DNA of 64,000 nt from Pantoea phytobeneficialis (GTDB taxonomy: Bacteria; Pseudomonadota; Gammaproteobacteria; Enterobacterales; Enterobacteriaceae): assembly GCF_009728735.1 (NCBI RefSeq), contig NZ_CP024636.1:2915134-2979133 (forward strand), read 5' to 3'. Of the stretch, positions 19,086 through 33,900 are shown one piece after another (within the stretch, counting starts at the first letter, position 1; every line of letters begins with the position of its first letter). Below the pieces are notes generated by a model that saw only the letters and a list, made by a program, of their open reading frames with translations, was not told where the DNA came from and searched no databases. The position numbers and the translations under genes are program-made.

Positions 19086-20885
19086 ATGAAGCACATACGA
19101 AATTTCTCCATCATCGCTCATATCGACCACGGCAAATCGACGCTGTCAGACCGTTTGATTCAAATTTGTGGTGGCCTGAGCGATCGTGAGATGGCGGCGC
19201 AGGTTCTGGATTCAATGGATCTGGAGCGTGAACGCGGCATTACCATTAAGGCGCAGAGTGTAACGCTCGATTACAAAGCGCTGAACGGTGAAACTTACCA
19301 GCTCAATTTTATCGATACTCCCGGACACGTTGACTTCTCTTATGAAGTATCCCGCTCTCTGGCGGCCTGTGAAGGGGCGTTACTGGTGGTCGATGCAGGC
19401 CAGGGCGTAGAAGCACAGACGCTGGCGAACTGCTATACCGCCATGGAAATGGATCTGGAAGTGGTACCGGTATTGAACAAGATCGACCTGCCTGCGGCCG
19501 ACCCGGAGCGCGTGGCGGAAGAGATTGAAGATATCGTCGGTATTGATGCGACTGACGCCGTACGCTGTTCAGCGAAGACCGGCGTGGGTGTTCCGGATGT
19601 GCTGGAACGCCTGGTGCGCGATATTCCGCCGCCGGAAGGCGATCCAGAAGGCCCATTGCAGGCGCTGATTATCGACTCATGGTTCGATAACTATCTTGGC
19701 GTTGTGTCACTGATTCGTATTAAGAACGGCACCCTGCGCAAAGGCGATAAAGTTAAAGTGATCAGCACCGGTCAGGTGTATAACGCCGATCGTCTGGGGA
19801 TTTTCACCCCGAAACAGGTTGATCGTACCGAGCTGAAATGTGGCGAGGTAGGTTGGCTGGTTTGTGCAATCAAAGACATCCTTGGCGCACCGGTGGGCGA
19901 TACCCTGACGCTGCAACGTAACCCGGCGGATAAAGCGCTGCCAGGCTTTAAAAAAGTGAAGCCGCAGGTCTATGCCGGTCTGTTCCCGGTCAGCTCTGAT
20001 GATTATGAAGCTTTCCGCGATGCGCTGGGCAAACTGAGCCTGAACGATGCGTCACTGTTCTATGAGCCAGAAAGCTCCACGGCGTTGGGCTTTGGCTTCC
20101 GCTGTGGCTTCCTTGGCCTGCTGCATATGGAGATCATCCAGGAACGTCTGGAGCGTGAATACGATCTCGATCTGATCACCACCGCACCGACCGTGGTGTA
20201 TGAAGTGGAAACCACAGATGGCGAAGTGGTGTATGTTGACAGCCCGTCTAAGCTGCCGCCGCTGAATAATATTGAAGAACTGCGTGAACCGATCGCCGAG
20301 TGTCATATGCTGCTGCCGCAGGAGTTCCTCGGCAACGTCATTACGCTCTGTATCGAGAAACGTGGTGTTCAGACAAATATGGTTTACCACGGTAACCAGG
20401 TTGCGCTGACTTACGAAATCCCGATGGCGGAAGTGGTTCTCGACTTCTTTGACCGTCTGAAATCAACGTCGCGCGGCTATGCTTCACTGGATTATAACTT
20501 CAAACGTTTCCAGGCCTCTGACATGGTGCGTGTCGACGTGCTGATCAACTCAGAACGTGTCGATGCGCTGGCGCTGATTACTCACCGTGATAACTCGCAA
20601 TATCGTGGCCGTGAGCTGGTGGAAAAGATGAAAGATCTGATCCCACGCCAGCAGTTCGATATCGCGATTCAGGCAGCAATCGGCAACCACATTATCGCTC
20701 GCTCAACAGTCAAGCAGCTGCGTAAAAACGTTCTGGCGAAATGCTATGGCGGTGACGTTAGCCGTAAGAAAAAACTGTTGCAGAAGCAGAAGGAAGGTAA
20801 GAAGCGAATGAAGCAGGTCGGTAACGTTGAACTGCCGCAGGAAGCATTCCTTGCCATTCTGCATGTCGGTAAAGACAGCAAATAA
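19086..20885 (+). CDS. lepA: Elongation factor 4 (LepA)
   Basis: This 599-residue translational GTPase acts on ribosomes during initiation or stress. It has the G1 motif AHIDHGKST (about residues 11-19), G2 RGITI, G3 DTPGHVDF, G4 NKIDLP and the LepA-specific C-terminal domain ([20 protein letters not shown]). Length equals E. coli LepA. It starts the lepA-lepB(-rnc-era-recO-pdxJ-acpS) run; lepB follows after nine bases. Confidence 0.98.
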   Translation: MKHIRNFSIIAHIDHGKSTLSDRLIQICGGLSDREMAAQVLDSMDLERERGITIKAQSVTLDYKALNGETYQLNFIDTPGHVDFSYEVSRSLAACEGALLVVDAGQGVEAQTLANCYTAMEMDLEVVPVLNKIDLPAADPERVAEEIEDIVGIDATDAVRCSAKTGVGVPDVLERLVRDIPPPEGDPEGPLQALIIDSWFDNYLGVVSLIRIKNGTLRKGDKVKVISTGQVYNADRLGIFTPKQVDRTELKCGEVGWLVCAIKDILGAPVGDTLTLQRNPADKALPGFKKVKPQVYAGLFPVSSDDYEAFRDALGKLSLNDASLFYEPESSTALGFGFRCGFLGLLHMEIIQERLEREYDLDLITTAPTVVYEVETTDGEVVYVDSPSKLPPLNNIEELREPIAECHMLLPQEFLGNVITLCIEKRGVQTNMVYHGNQVALTYEIPMAEVVLDFFDRLKSTSRGYASLDYNFKRFQASDMVRVDVLINSERVDALALITHRDNSQYRGRELVEKMKDLIPRQQFDIAIQAAIGNHIIARSTVKQLRKNVLAKCYGGDVSRKKKLLQKQKEGKKRMKQVGNVELPQEAFLAILHVGKDSK

Positions 20886-20894
20886 GGAACCTCA

Positions 20895-22656
<1,762 letters not shown>

Positions 22657-22701
22657 TCACATCGCAGCACCCTGACCGGTGCTGATTAAGTCAGGACTCG
22701 A

Positions 22702-23607
22702 ATGAGCGAACACGAAACTTATTGCGGCTTTGTCGCGATTGTTGGCCGACCCAACGTCGGCAAATCCACCTTGCTGAACCAGTTGCTGGGGCAAAAGGTG
22801 TCGATCACCTCGCGCAAGCCGCAAACCACGCGTCACCGCATCATGGGTATCCATACTGAAGGGCCATACCAGGCTATCTATGTGGACACGCCCGGATTGC
22901 ACATGGAAGAGAAGCGGGCGATTAACCGCCTGATGAACCGTGCTGCCAGCAGCTCCATCGGTGATGTTGAACTGGTAATTTTCGTGGTTGATGGCACACG
23001 CTGGACGCCAGATGACGAAATGGTGCTGAACAAGCTGCGTGACGGCAAAGTGCCGGTGGTACTGGCGGTGAACAAGGTGGATAACATCCAGGATAAAAGC
23101 ATCCTGCTGCCACATCTCCAGTTCCTCGGTCAGCAGATGAACTTCACGGATATCGTCCCAATCTCGGCTGAGACGGGTAAAAACGTTGATACCATTGCGG
23201 CCATCGTGCGCAAGCGTCTGCCCAAAGCGGAACATCACTTCCCGGAAGAGTACATCACCGACCGTTCGCAGCGCTTTATGGCGTCCGAGATCATCCGTGA
23301 AAAACTGATGCGTTTCCTCGGTGCAGAGCTGCCGTATTCCGTTACCGTTGAGATTGAAAAGTTCGAGACTAACGAACGCGGTGGCTATGATATCAGCGGC
23401 CTGATTCTGGTCGAACGCGATGGTCAGAAGAAAATGGTGATTGGCAACAAAGGTGCCAAAATCAAAACCATTGGTATCGAAGCGCGTAGAGATATGGAAG
23501 AGATGTTCGAGGCCAAGGTTCACCTCGAACTGTGGGTGAAGGTGAAATCTGGCTGGGCGGATGACGAACGTGCGCTGCGCAGTCTGGGTTATGTAGACGA
23601 CCTCTAA
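22702..23607 (+). CDS. era: GTPase Era
   Basis: This 301-residue essential GTPase binds 16S rRNA and matures the 30S subunit. The G1 motif [10 protein letters not shown]3 DTPGLH and G4 NKVD are present, as is a C-terminal KH RNA-binding domain ([20 protein letters not shown]). It follows rnc in the conserved rnc-era-recO order. Confidence 0.98.
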   Translation: MSEHETYCGFVAIVGRPNVGKSTLLNQLLGQKVSITSRKPQTTRHRIMGIHTEGPYQAIYVDTPGLHMEEKRAINRLMNRAASSSIGDVELVIFVVDGTRWTPDDEMVLNKLRDGKVPVVLAVNKVDNIQDKSILLPHLQFLGQQMNFTDIVPISAETGKNVDTIAAIVRKRLPKAEHHFPEEYITDRSQRFMASEIIREKLMRFLGAELPYSVTVEIEKFETNERGGYDISGLILVERDGQKKMVIGNKGAKIKTIGIEARRDMEEMFEAKVHLELWVKVKSGWADDERALRSLGYVDDL

Positions 23608-23610
23608 CCG

Positions 23611-24339
23611 ATGGAAGGCTGGCAACGCGCCTTTGTGCTGCATAGTCGCCCCTACAGCGAAACCAGCCTGCTGCTCGATCTGTTTAGCGAAAGCGAAGGG
23701 CGTGTGCGTGTCCTTGCCAAAGGCGCACGTTCACGTCGTTCACAACTCAAGGGGGCGTTACAACCTTTTACCCCCTTGCTGGTACGCTGGGGCGGGCGCG
23801 GCGAAGTCAAAACGCTGCGCAACGCTGAAGCGGTATCGCTGGCACTCCCCCTGAGTGGCATCACGCTCTACTGCGGTCTGTACGTCAATGAACTGCTGTC
23901 GCGGGTGCTGGAGCAGGAAATCCCTTTCTCTGACCTCTTCTTCGATTACCTGAATTGCATCCAGGCGCTTGCCGCCGTCAGCGGCACGCCGGAGCCAGCC
24001 TTGCGTCGTTTCGAACTGGCGCTGCTCGGACATCTGGGATACGGCGTTGATTTCCTGCACTGCGCGGGCAGTGGCGAAGCGGTGGATGATGGTATGACCT
24101 ACAGCTACCGTGAAGAGAAAGGTTTCATTGCCAGCCTGGTGGTCAATCAGCGTAGTTTTACCGGTCGCCAGTTGCGGGCGCTGTGGTCACGCGAGTTCCC
24201 TGATACCGATAGCCTGCGTGCTGCCAAACGCTTTACCCGAATGGCGCTGAAGCCCTATCTGGGTGGCAAACCGCTTAAGAGTCAGGAACTTTTTCGCCAG
24301 TTTGTACCGAAAAAGAAGCCGGATGCGTCGAGCGAATGA
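23611..24339 (+). CDS. recO: DNA repair protein RecO
   Basis: This 242-residue mediator works with RecF and RecR to load RecA onto SSB-coated DNA. It has an N-terminal OB fold ([23 protein letters not shown]) and a helical C-terminal part. It starts three bases after the era stop, suggesting coupling. Confidence 0.95.
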   Translation: MEGWQRAFVLHSRPYSETSLLLDLFSESEGRVRVLAKGARSRRSQLKGALQPFTPLLVRWGGRGEVKTLRNAEAVSLALPLSGITLYCGLYVNELLSRVLEQEIPFSDLFFDYLNCIQALAAVSGTPEPALRRFELALLGHLGYGVDFLHCAGSGEAVDDGMTYSYREEKGFIASLVVNQRSFTGRQLRALWSREFPDTDSLRAAKRFTRMALKPYLGGKPLKSQELFRQFVPKKKPDASSE

Positions 24340-24398
24340 TGCCAGTCCTGTTGCTACGCGGTACACTGTAAACTCACTAACCCTGGTTAAGGATTGTC

Positions 24399-25130
24399 AT
24401 GGCTGAGTTGCTGTTAGGGGTCAACATTGACCACATCGCCACCGTACGTAACGCGCGTGGCACGAATTATCCCGATCCGGTGCAGGCTGCATTTATTTCT
24501 GAACAGGCGGGTGCGGATGGTATTACCGTACATCTGCGTGAAGATCGCCGTCATATCACCGATCGTGACGTCCGTATTCTGCGCGATACCATCCAGACGC
24601 GTATGAATCTGGAAATGGCGGTGACCGATGAGATGGTTGGCATTGCCTGTGACATCAAACCACACTTCTGCTGCCTGGTGCCGGAAAAACGTCAGGAAGT
24701 GACCACTGAAGGCGGTCTTGATGTGGCGGGTCAGCAGGACAAAATCAATGCTGCGGTTAAACAGCTGAGCGAGGCGGGGATTCTGGTGTCATTGTTTATC
24801 GATGCCGATCACCGCCAAATCGAAGCCGCCGTGGCGAGCGGTGCACCTTACATTGAAATTCACACCGGTGCGTATGCGGAAGCACCCGAAGGTCTGGCAC
24901 GCGATGCGGAGCTGGAGCGTATTCGTAAAGCAGCCACCTTTGCAGCCAGTCTCGGCCTGAAAGTGAATGCCGGGCACGGTCTGACCTACCATAACGTGCT
25001 GCCGATTGCGGCGCTGCCGGAAATGCATGAACTGAATATCGGTCATGCCATTATTGGTCGCGCGGTGATGAGTGGTCTGGCTGAGGCGGTCAAAGAGATG
25101 AAGTTACTGATGCGGGAAGCGCGTCGTTAA
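24399..25130 (+). CDS. pdxJ: Pyridoxine 5'-phosphate synthase
   Basis: This 243-residue TIM-barrel enzyme condenses 1-deoxyxylulose 5-phosphate with 3-amino-2-oxopropyl phosphate to make pyridoxine 5'-phosphate. The [17 protein letters not shown] start, HLREDRRHI motif and [11 protein letters not shown] segment are conserved. Its stop overlaps the acpS start by one base. Confidence 0.97.
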   Translation: MAELLLGVNIDHIATVRNARGTNYPDPVQAAFISEQAGADGITVHLREDRRHITDRDVRILRDTIQTRMNLEMAVTDEMVGIACDIKPHFCCLVPEKRQEVTTEGGLDVAGQQDKINAAVKQLSEAGILVSLFIDADHRQIEAAVASGAPYIEIHTGAYAEAPEGLARDAELERIRKAATFAASLGLKVNAGHGLTYHNVLPIAALPEMHELNIGHAIIGRAVMSGLAEAVKEMKLLMREARR

Positions 25131-25510
25131 TGGCTATTCTCGGACTGGGCACCGATATTGTTGAAATCGAGCGCATTGCCGGGGTGATTGAACGTTCCGG
25201 CGACCGACTGGCGCGTCGTGTGCTGAGCGAAGCCGAGTGGCAGCAATATCAAACGCATCAGCAGCCAGTGCGTTTTCTGGCGAAGCGTTTTGCGGTGAAA
25301 GAAGCCGCAGCCAAAGCGTTTGGCACCGGCATCCGTGGTGGTCTGGCGTTCAATCAGTTTGAGGTTTATAACGATGCGATGGGCAAACCGGGGCTGCGTT
25401 TTTTCCAGCATGCCGCTGACATTGCCTGTCAACTCGGGGTGCAGCATGTGCACGTCACGCTGGCGGATGAGCGCCATTACGCCTGTGCCACGGTGATTAT
25501 CGAGAATTAG
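25130..25510 (+). CDS. acpS: Holo-[acyl-carrier-protein] synthase
   Basis: This 126-residue phosphopantetheinyl transferase activates acyl carrier protein. The magnesium-binding motif is [12 protein letters not shown], and the second signature is [20 protein letters not shown]. It ends the rnc-to-acpS run and overlaps the convergent yfhL by four bases. Confidence 0.97.
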   Translation: MAILGLGTDIVEIERIAGVIERSGDRLARRVLSEAEWQQYQTHQQPVRFLAKRFAVKEAAAKAFGTGIRGGLAFNQFEVYNDAMGKPGLRFFQHAADIACQLGVQHVHVTLADERHYACATVIIEN

Positions 25511-25755
25511 TGGTGTAGCTCCACAAATTTCTCCCACAGCGCCTCGCGGCTTTCGGGGTGCTGTGGATCGGGAATGATGGTGTTATCAATGGGGCACACG
25601 CTCAGGCACGTTGGTACATCATAATGACCGACACATTCGGTGCAGCGGTCGCTATCGATCTGGTAAATGGCATCCCCGAGGCTGATGGCCTGGTTAGGGC
25701 ACTCCGGTTCGCACATGTCACAGTTGATACAACGCTGGGTAATCAGTAAAGCCAT
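25507..25755 (-). CDS. yfhL: YfhL-type ferredoxin with two [4Fe-4S] clusters
   Basis: This 82-residue electron carrier has Cys9/12/15/19 ([11 protein letters not shown]) and Cys38/41/50/54 ([17 protein letters not shown]). The eight-residue insert in the second motif is typical of the Alv/YfhL ferredoxins. The E. coli homologue has been linked to tRNA modification. It is convergent with acpS. Confidence 0.94.
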   Translation of the reverse strand: MALLITQRCINCDMCEPECPNQAISLGDAIYQIDSDRCTECVGHYDVPTCLSVCPIDNTIIPDPQHPESREALWEKFVELHH

Positions 25756-26029
25756 GATCTGTTGAATTTCTGGTTAATCGGTAGTAATAAGCCGCGCACC
25801 TTACCATAATTTAATCTTTGCCCCAATCTGAAGTCCGTTTTTTCTTCATCAGTTTTGCGCTAGCGCAAAACGCTGACATCTATTTAATTTCAGTGATAAT
25901 GTGATGAATTTTACGGTAAGTTTTTATCAGGCGAATAATCTCAATGTTTTTTCATGTTTACTAATGAAAGCATAATGGGTGTTTTGAGTTAGCATCTGTG
26001 GCATCAAGGATGAGTTAGATGGATTGAAA
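25756..26029. other. AT-rich intergenic region between yfhL and the glycosyltransferase
   Basis: No convincing gene or sRNA is seen in this stretch. It holds a perfect 20-bp palindrome (25852-25871) and long AT-rich runs that could supply promoters for the flanking genes. E. coli has shoB/ohsC near this position; I see no recognisable counterpart. Confidence 0.5.
25852..25871. repeat. Perfect 20-bp palindrome
   Basis: GTTTTGCGCTAGCGCAAAAC is fully self-complementary and lies between divergently oriented genes. Without a T-tract it looks more like a dimeric protein site than a terminator. Confidence 0.6.
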
Positions 26030-26890
26030 ATGGATGCCTCGACTGAATTAATCAGGCAGCGTCACGCTGGTGATAAGTCCCATATTGATTTAAGTTATAT
26101 AACTCACTTTTATTGCAATCAGGAATCTATCGATTCCGTCTTATCGCTGTTGAAAGAGTATGAGACCTATCCAGATGGGTTATTGGATCGGGTTGAGTTT
26201 ATTATTGTAGATGACGGCTCACCAATTGCCTACGATATTCCTGAGCTGAATATTAATTTCACCTGGTTGCGTATTACGACTGATATTAAATGGAATCAGG
26301 GTGGGGCGCGTAATCTGGGGGTGGCCTATGCCAAATCTGATAAAATCTTATTATCGGATCTCGACCACGCTTTTCCGGCAGCCACTCTGACTTCTCTGGC
26401 GAACATGGCAAACCCGGGACGACGTTTCTACAAACTGTGTCGCAAGCGTGCAGATGGGACTTACTATAAAGGCCATGCCAATCTTTTTTTTATGAGCCGC
26501 GCCCGCTTCTTACGCTTTTATGGTTATGATGAAGAATATTGTGGTCACTATGGCGCAGAAGATTATCGATTTGTGAAATACCAGAAATATCAGGGTTCGC
26601 AACAACGTTATATGCCAAAGGATATTTGGTGTTATGAACGCTCTCTGGATAGAGCAAAAACCTACCACAGTTTAGAACGCGATTTATCGGTTAATACGCC
26701 CATCGATTTACGCAAGAAGCAGGAGTGTGACACTTTCGGCAAGGAATTTGGTCACAGTCGGCTGTTTCTTAATTTTAACTGGGTTAAAGTGAAAAGCCAT
26801 TGCCGACAGTCAATCACGGCACCAAAAATAAGAAAATATTGGCGTCCCTTATGGTGGTGGCGTTGGTTATGCGCGTACGCAGCGCGATAG
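26030..26890 (+). CDS. Family 2-like glycosyltransferase (GT-A fold)
   Basis: This 286-residue cytoplasmic sugar transferase has a first acidic motif in EFIIVDDGSPI, a donor-binding segment WNQGGARNLGVAYA and a DxD-like motif LLSDLDHAF. The later motif GYDEEYCGHYGAEDYRF is typical of galactosyl- or GalNAc-transferase-like GT2 proteins. It ends in a basic, Trp-rich tail (WRPLWWWRWLCAYAAR). The start is uncertain: ATG at 26030 or TTG at 26024. The gene is AT-rich and lies alone between yfhL and yfhH, where E. coli has no such gene, so it was probably acquired. The acceptor is unknown. Confidence 0.8.
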   Translation: MDASTELIRQRHAGDKSHIDLSYITHFYCNQESIDSVLSLLKEYETYPDGLLDRVEFIIVDDGSPIAYDIPELNINFTWLRITTDIKWNQGGARNLGVAYAKSDKILLSDLDHAFPAATLTSLANMANPGRRFYKLCRKRADGTYYKGHANLFFMSRARFLRFYGYDEEYCGHYGAEDYRFVKYQKYQGSQQRYMPKDIWCYERSLDRAKTYHSLERDLSVNTPIDLRKKQECDTFGKEFGHSRLFLNFNWVKVKSHCRQSITAPKIRKYWRPLWWWRWLCAYAAR

Positions 26891-26911
26891 AAATAATCGA
26901 GCACCTTACTC

Positions 26912-26982
26912 GTAGCGGCGCGATTTATCGCGCTTTCTGACCACAACGTCAGAATCAAAAGCGCGATAAATTGCGCCGCTAC
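26912..26982. repeat. Dispersed palindromic repeat, copy 1
   Basis: Starts GTAGCGGCGCGATTTATCG and ends with the near-complement closing in GCGCCGCTAC, separated by an AT-containing loop. It lies between the convergent glycosyltransferase and yfhH. The family recurs five more times in this window. Confidence 0.8.
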
Positions 26983-26996
26983 ATATCCGGCACGGT

Positions 26997-27836
26997 TTAC
27001 ACCAGTTTTTTCACCAATTCTTCGCTATGACGAATATGGCTGGAGGCGCGTTCCGGGTCGTTCTGCACCAACGCCATAAACAACAGGTCGGTCAGGGCGA
27101 GTTGGGCGCTGGTTGAGGAAATTGCCGCACTACGCGTACTTTGTTCCTCCGCAACGGTATACAGACAATGGGTAGCGCACTGCTGCAAGGTATTGGGGGT
27201 AAAGCCGGTAAATGCCAGCACATCCGCGCCGGTCTGGGCCGCTTCCTGCGCTGCCAGGTTGATTTCGCGCCGTTCACCGGTGTACGAGATGGCGAGCAAC
27301 ACATCCCCGGCAGTCATCGCCTGCACACTGGCAAGCAACGCATGCATATCCTGCTCGGCCACCGCGTTGATGCCAATTTTCATCAACTTCCACGAAAAAT
27401 CTTTGGCGACCAAACCGGATGCACCAATTCCCACCAGCAGAATGCGATTGGCATTTTTCAGCAACTGCAATGTCTGAAGCAGCATCTCTTCACTGTTAAT
27501 ATCCAGCGTGGCGCGTATCGCCGAGATTTTCTCCGCCAACAGTTTTTCACCCACCACTTTCAGTGGGTCATCGCTGAGAATATGGTTGTGCACGGTGATG
27601 GCATCACGATCGGCCAGCGACTCACTCAGGGCCAGCTTTAATGCCGGAAAACCTTTATAGCCCAGTTTCTGGGCAAACTTGACCACGCTGGACTGGCTGA
27701 CGCCGGATTCTTCCGCCAGTTTTTGCGAACTCAGATGCCGTGCGCGATCTGGCTGCGACAATAAAAAATCCGCCAAACGACGCTCGTTAAGCGCCAGGCG
27801 CGGATAAAGCTGACGAATCCGCAGCAATGAACTCAT
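26997..27836 (-). CDS. yfhH: RpiR-family transcriptional regulator (YfhH-like)
   Basis: This 279-residue regulator has an N-terminal HTH of the RpiR type (LSSQKLAEESGVSQSSVVKFAQKLGYKGFPALK) and a C-terminal SIS sugar-phosphate-binding domain (ILLVGIGASGLVAKDFSWKL ... GDVLLAISYTGERREI). RpiR proteins sense phosphosugars, but the ligand here is unknown. Position between yfhL and pgpC matches E. coli yfhH. It diverges from pgpC. Confidence 0.85.
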   Translation of the reverse strand: MSSLLRIRQLYPRLALNERRLADFLLSQPDRARHLSSQKLAEESGVSQSSVVKFAQKLGYKGFPALKLALSESLADRDAITVHNHILSDDPLKVVGEKLLAEKISAIRATLDINSEEMLLQTLQLLKNANRILLVGIGASGLVAKDFSWKLMKIGINAVAEQDMHALLASVQAMTAGDVLLAISYTGERREINLAAQEAAQTGADVLAFTGFTPNTLQQCATHCLYTVAEEQSTRSAAISSTSAQLALTDLLFMALVQNDPERASSHIRHSEELVKKLV

Positions 27837-28037
27837 GTCCGATCCTTAATTCAGAACGTAAGGCGTTTTTAGTCTGATCCCGGCGACCAGGAATGTCGCA
27901 TGACAGACTACCGACCAAGAGAATAAACTATTCAGCTGGCATTGTAGTCATTGGAATTAAAAATGACACTTTTCACCCCCGACCGCGGATGCTGGCTACA
28001 CTGTAAGGCACATGCGGCAGAATACCAGGAGAGTAGG

Positions 28038-28676
28038 TTGACAAAGGGTACGCAACGACGCGTGGTGTTTTTTGATCTCGACGGCACGCTACATCAGCAG
28101 GATATGTTCGGTACGTTTATGCGTTATCTGCTGAGACATCAGCCGCTGAATCTTTTGCTGGTGCTGCCATTGTTGCCGGTGATCGGCGCAGGATTGCTGT
28201 GGAAAGGCCGTGCCGCACGTTGGCCGATGAGCTTGTTATTATGGGCGATCACCTTTGGCCACAGTGAAAAGCGTCTGTTGCAGCGCGAAGCCGAGTTTGC
28301 CGATTGGTTTCGTCAGCGCGTCACCGCATTTCCGGTGGTACAGCAACGCCTGACTGATTATCTCAGTAGCGATGATGCGGATGTCTGGTTAATCACCGGC
28401 TCCCCCCAATCGCTGGTGGAGCAGGTCTATTTCGATTCGTCATTTCTGCCGCGTGTGCAGCTGATTGCCAGTCAGATGAAACCAGGCCGTGGTGGACGGG
28501 TGCTGGCGATGCGTTGTCTGGGGCATGAAAAAGTGGCGCAGCTGGAGGAGAAAATCGGTACACCTCTCCAGTTATACAGTGGCTACAGCGACAGCAAACA
28601 GGACAACCCGCTGTTGTTCTTTTGTCAGCACCGCTGGCGTGTCACCCCGCAGGGTAACCTGCAACAACTGGAATAA
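28038..28676 (+). CDS. pgpC: Phosphatidylglycerophosphatase C
   Basis: This 212-residue HAD-superfamily phosphatase converts phosphatidylglycerophosphate to phosphatidylglycerol at the inner membrane. The nucleophile motif is FFDLDGTLHQQD and a hydrophobic membrane segment follows (LNLLLVLPLLPVIGAGLLW). I prefer a TTG start preceded by AGGAG, which gives the E. coli length; an in-frame upstream ATG would add about 29 unrelated residues. tadA follows on the same strand. Confidence 0.9.
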   Translation: MTKGTQRRVVFFDLDGTLHQQDMFGTFMRYLLRHQPLNLLLVLPLLPVIGAGLLWKGRAARWPMSLLLWAITFGHSEKRLLQREAEFADWFRQRVTAFPVVQQRLTDYLSSDDADVWLITGSPQSLVEQVYFDSSFLPRVQLIASQMKPGRGGRVLAMRCLGHEKVAQLEEKIGTPLQLYSGYSDSKQDNPLLFFCQHRWRVTPQGNLQQLE

Positions 28677-28695
28677 CCCATCGTTTCCGTTATAA

Positions 28696-30683
<1,988 letters not shown>

Positions 30684-30847
30684 ATAGTTGTCTCTCGCTG
30701 GCTCTAAGGCCTCTGTCTTTAATAGGCAGTATTGATCTTCTTTGAACTCCCAGAGCGAAGGGCATTTTGCGCAACAAAGTGAGTCGGAGCAACTTATATA
30801 GCAAGATTTGCGCAATTTTCAGGCAAATACTAAGACTCATAAATTCT

Positions 30848-30886
30848 GCGCAAACGGTTTCGTAACCGGTGCCGTTTCTCTATAAT
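30848..30886 (+). promoter_or_regulatory. purL promoter with PurR operator
   Basis: GCGCAAACGGTTTCGT (30848-30863) matches the PurR consensus ACGCAAACGTTTTCGT at most positions, and a perfect TATAAT lies at 30881-30886. Purine repression is expected as in E. coli purL. Confidence 0.8.
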
Positions 30887-30952
30887 ACGCCCCGTTTTCC
30901 CTGTTGCGCCCAATGAAGCGTCGCCCGGCGCTTCGAAGACGAGAGATCTTTA

Positions 30953-33900
30953 ATGATGGAAATTCTGCGTGGTTCGCCCGCCCTGTCGGCATTTCGTGTA
31001 AACAAACTGCTGACCCGCTTTCAGGACGCTCATCTGCCGGTGAGTGATATTTACGCCGAGTACGTCCATTTTGCCGATGTCAGCGCGCCGCTGAGTGCGG
31101 ATGAAAAAGCCCGCCTGCAACGTCTGCTGAAATACGGTCCGTCTCTCGCCGAGCATGCGCCACAAGGGCGTCTGTTGCTGGTGACGCCGCGTCCAGGCAC
31201 CATTTCACCCTGGTCTTCCAAAGCGACCGATATCGCGCACAACTGCGATCTGCCGCAGGTGCTCCGTCTGGAGCGCGGTATGGCGTTCTACGTACAGGCA
31301 CCTGAACTGACCGAAGCACAGTGGCAAACCCTCGCCAGCCTGCTGCATGACCGCATGATGGAGACGGTGTATGGCGATCTCAACGATGCGCAGCAGCTGT
31401 TTGTGCACCATGAACCGCAACCGCTGAAAAGCGTGGATGTGCTGGGTGGTGGTCGTCAGGCGCTGGAGCAGGCCAACACGACGCTGGGGCTGGCACTGGC
31501 CGATGACGAAATCGACTATCTGCTGGATGCCTTCACTAAACTGGGCCGCAACCCGAACGACATTGAACTCTATATGTTCGCGCAGGCGAACTCAGAGCAT
31601 TGCCGTCACAAAATTTTCAACGCCGACTGGATTATCGACGGTGAAAAACAGCCGAAGTCGCTGTTTAAAATGATCAAAAACACCTTCGAACAAACCCCGG
31701 ATCATGTGCTGTCTGCTTATAAAGACAACGCAGCGGTGATGGAAGGTTCTGAAGTCGGCCGCTACTACGCCGATGCTGAAAAAGGTGAATACAACTTCCA
31801 TCAGGAAGAAGCCCATATCCTGATGAAAGTAGAAACCCATAACCACCCGACGGCGATTTCGCCGTGGCCGGGTGCCGCGACCGGTTCCGGTGGCGAAATC
31901 CGTGACGAAGGTGCAACCGGTCGTGGCGCGAAGCCAAAAGCGGGCCTGGTGGGCTTCTCCGTTTCCAACCTGCGTATTCCGGGCTTTGAACAGCCGTGGG
32001 AAGAAGATTTCGGTAAACCAGACCGTATCGTCACCGCGCTGGATATCATGACCGAAGGCCCGTTGGGTGGCGCAGCATTTAACAACGAATTCGGTCGTCC
32101 GGCTCTGAACGGCTACTTCCGTACGTATGAAGAACGCGTTAACAGCCACAACGGTGAAGAGCTGCGTGGCTACCACAAGCCCATCATGCTGGCGGGCGGT
32201 ATTGGTAATATCCGTGCCGACCATGTCCAGAAAGGCGAGATCGTTGTTGGTGCCAAGCTGATTGTATTGGGTGGCCCGGCGATGAACATCGGTCTGGGTG
32301 GTGGTGCGGCATCGTCGATGGCTTCTGGCCAGTCTGATGCCGACCTCGACTTCGCTTCCGTTCAGCGTGACAACCCGGAAATGGAACGTCGCTGCCAGGA
32401 AGTGATCGACCGCTGCTGGCAGTTGGGTGAAGCTAACCCGATTCTGTTTATCCACGACGTTGGCGCGGGCGGTCTGTCTAACGCCATGCCAGAGCTGGTG
32501 AGCGACGGTGGCCGTGGTGGACGCTTCAATCTGTGTGATGTGCTGAGCGATGAGCCAGGCATGAGCCCGCTGGAAGTGTGGTGTAACGAATCGCAGGAAC
32601 GTTATGTGCTGGCGGTTGCGCCGGACAAATTGCCGCTGTTTGATGAACTGTGCAAACGCGAGCGCGCACCTTACGCGGTGATTGGTGAAGCCACTGAAGA
32701 ACAGCATCTGAGCCTCGCCGACAGCCATTTCGATAACAAACCGATCGACATGCCGCTCGACGTGCTGCTGGGTAAAACGCCGAAGATGACGCGTGACGTA
32801 GTCCGTCAGCAGGCACAAGGCGAAGCGTTGCAGCGTGACGGCATCACGATTGCCGATGCGGTAAACCGCGTGCTGCACCTGCCGACCGTGGCCGAGAAAA
32901 CCTTCCTTGTCACCATTGGCGACCGTACCGTGACCGGTATGGTGGCGCGTGACCAGATGGTTGGTCCGTGGCAGATCCCGGTTGCTAACTGTGCAGTGAC
33001 GACGGCCAGCCTCGACAGTTACTACGGTGAAGCTTTCGCCCTGGGCGAACGCGCGCCAGTGGCGTTGCTCGACTTCGCAGCTTCGGGCCGTCTGGCGGTG
33101 GGTGAAGCGCTGACTAACCTGGCGGCCACGGCAATCGGTTCGCTGAAGCGCGTTAAGCTCTCTGCGAACTGGATGTCGGCTGCTGGTCATCCGGGTGAAG
33201 ATGCCGGTCTGTATGAAGCGGTGAAAGCGGTGGGTGAAGAACTTTGCCCGGCGCTGGGTATCACCATCCCGGTGGGTAAAGACTCCATGTCGATGAAAAC
33301 TCGCTGGCAGCAAGGCAATGAACAACGCGAAATGACTTCACCGCTGTCGCTGGTGATCACCGCGTTTGCCCGCGTTGAAGACGTGCGTCGTACTGTCACC
33401 CCGCAGCTACAGGCAGACAAAGACAACCTGCTGTTACTGGTGGACCTCGGCAACGGTGCCAACACCCTGGGCGCGACTGCGCTGTCACAGGTTTATCGTC
33501 AACTGGGCGACAAACCGGCCGACGTGCGCGATGCACAGCAACTGGCTGGCTTCTTCAACGCCATTCAGGCGCTGGTGGCACAGCAGAAACTGCTGGCCTA
33601 CCATGACCGTTCCGACGGCGGTCTGCTGGTGACGCTGGCTGAGATGGCGTTTACCGGCCACTGCGGTGTTGAGGCGGATATCGCCGCACTGGGCAGCGAT
33701 GCGCTGGCCGCGCTGTTTACCGAAGAGTTGGGTGCGGTGGTTCAGATCAATGCAGCCGATCGCGATGCAGTGCTGAAGACCTTCGCTGACCACGGTCTGG
33801 CGGCCAACGTACATGTGATTGGTCAGGCGCTGCCGGGCGATCGCTTTGTTATCCGTTCTGGTGAGCACGCGGTGTACAGCGAAAGCCGTACCACGCTGCG

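Noticed and set aside
22657..23643. 328-codon open frame on the minus strand over era
   Set aside because: It is a complete overlap with Era, which has all GTPase and KH motifs. The antisense product has no known motif.
25756..26029. shoB/ohsC toxin and antisense RNA as in E. coli near yfhL
   Set aside because: No small hydrophobic ORF or matching RNA signal was recognisable in this gap.
31592..33325. 577-codon open frame on the minus strand inside purL
   Set aside because: It is antisense to the strongly conserved PurL core and has no recognisable domain. Long antisense frames are common in GC-rich, codon-biased genes.
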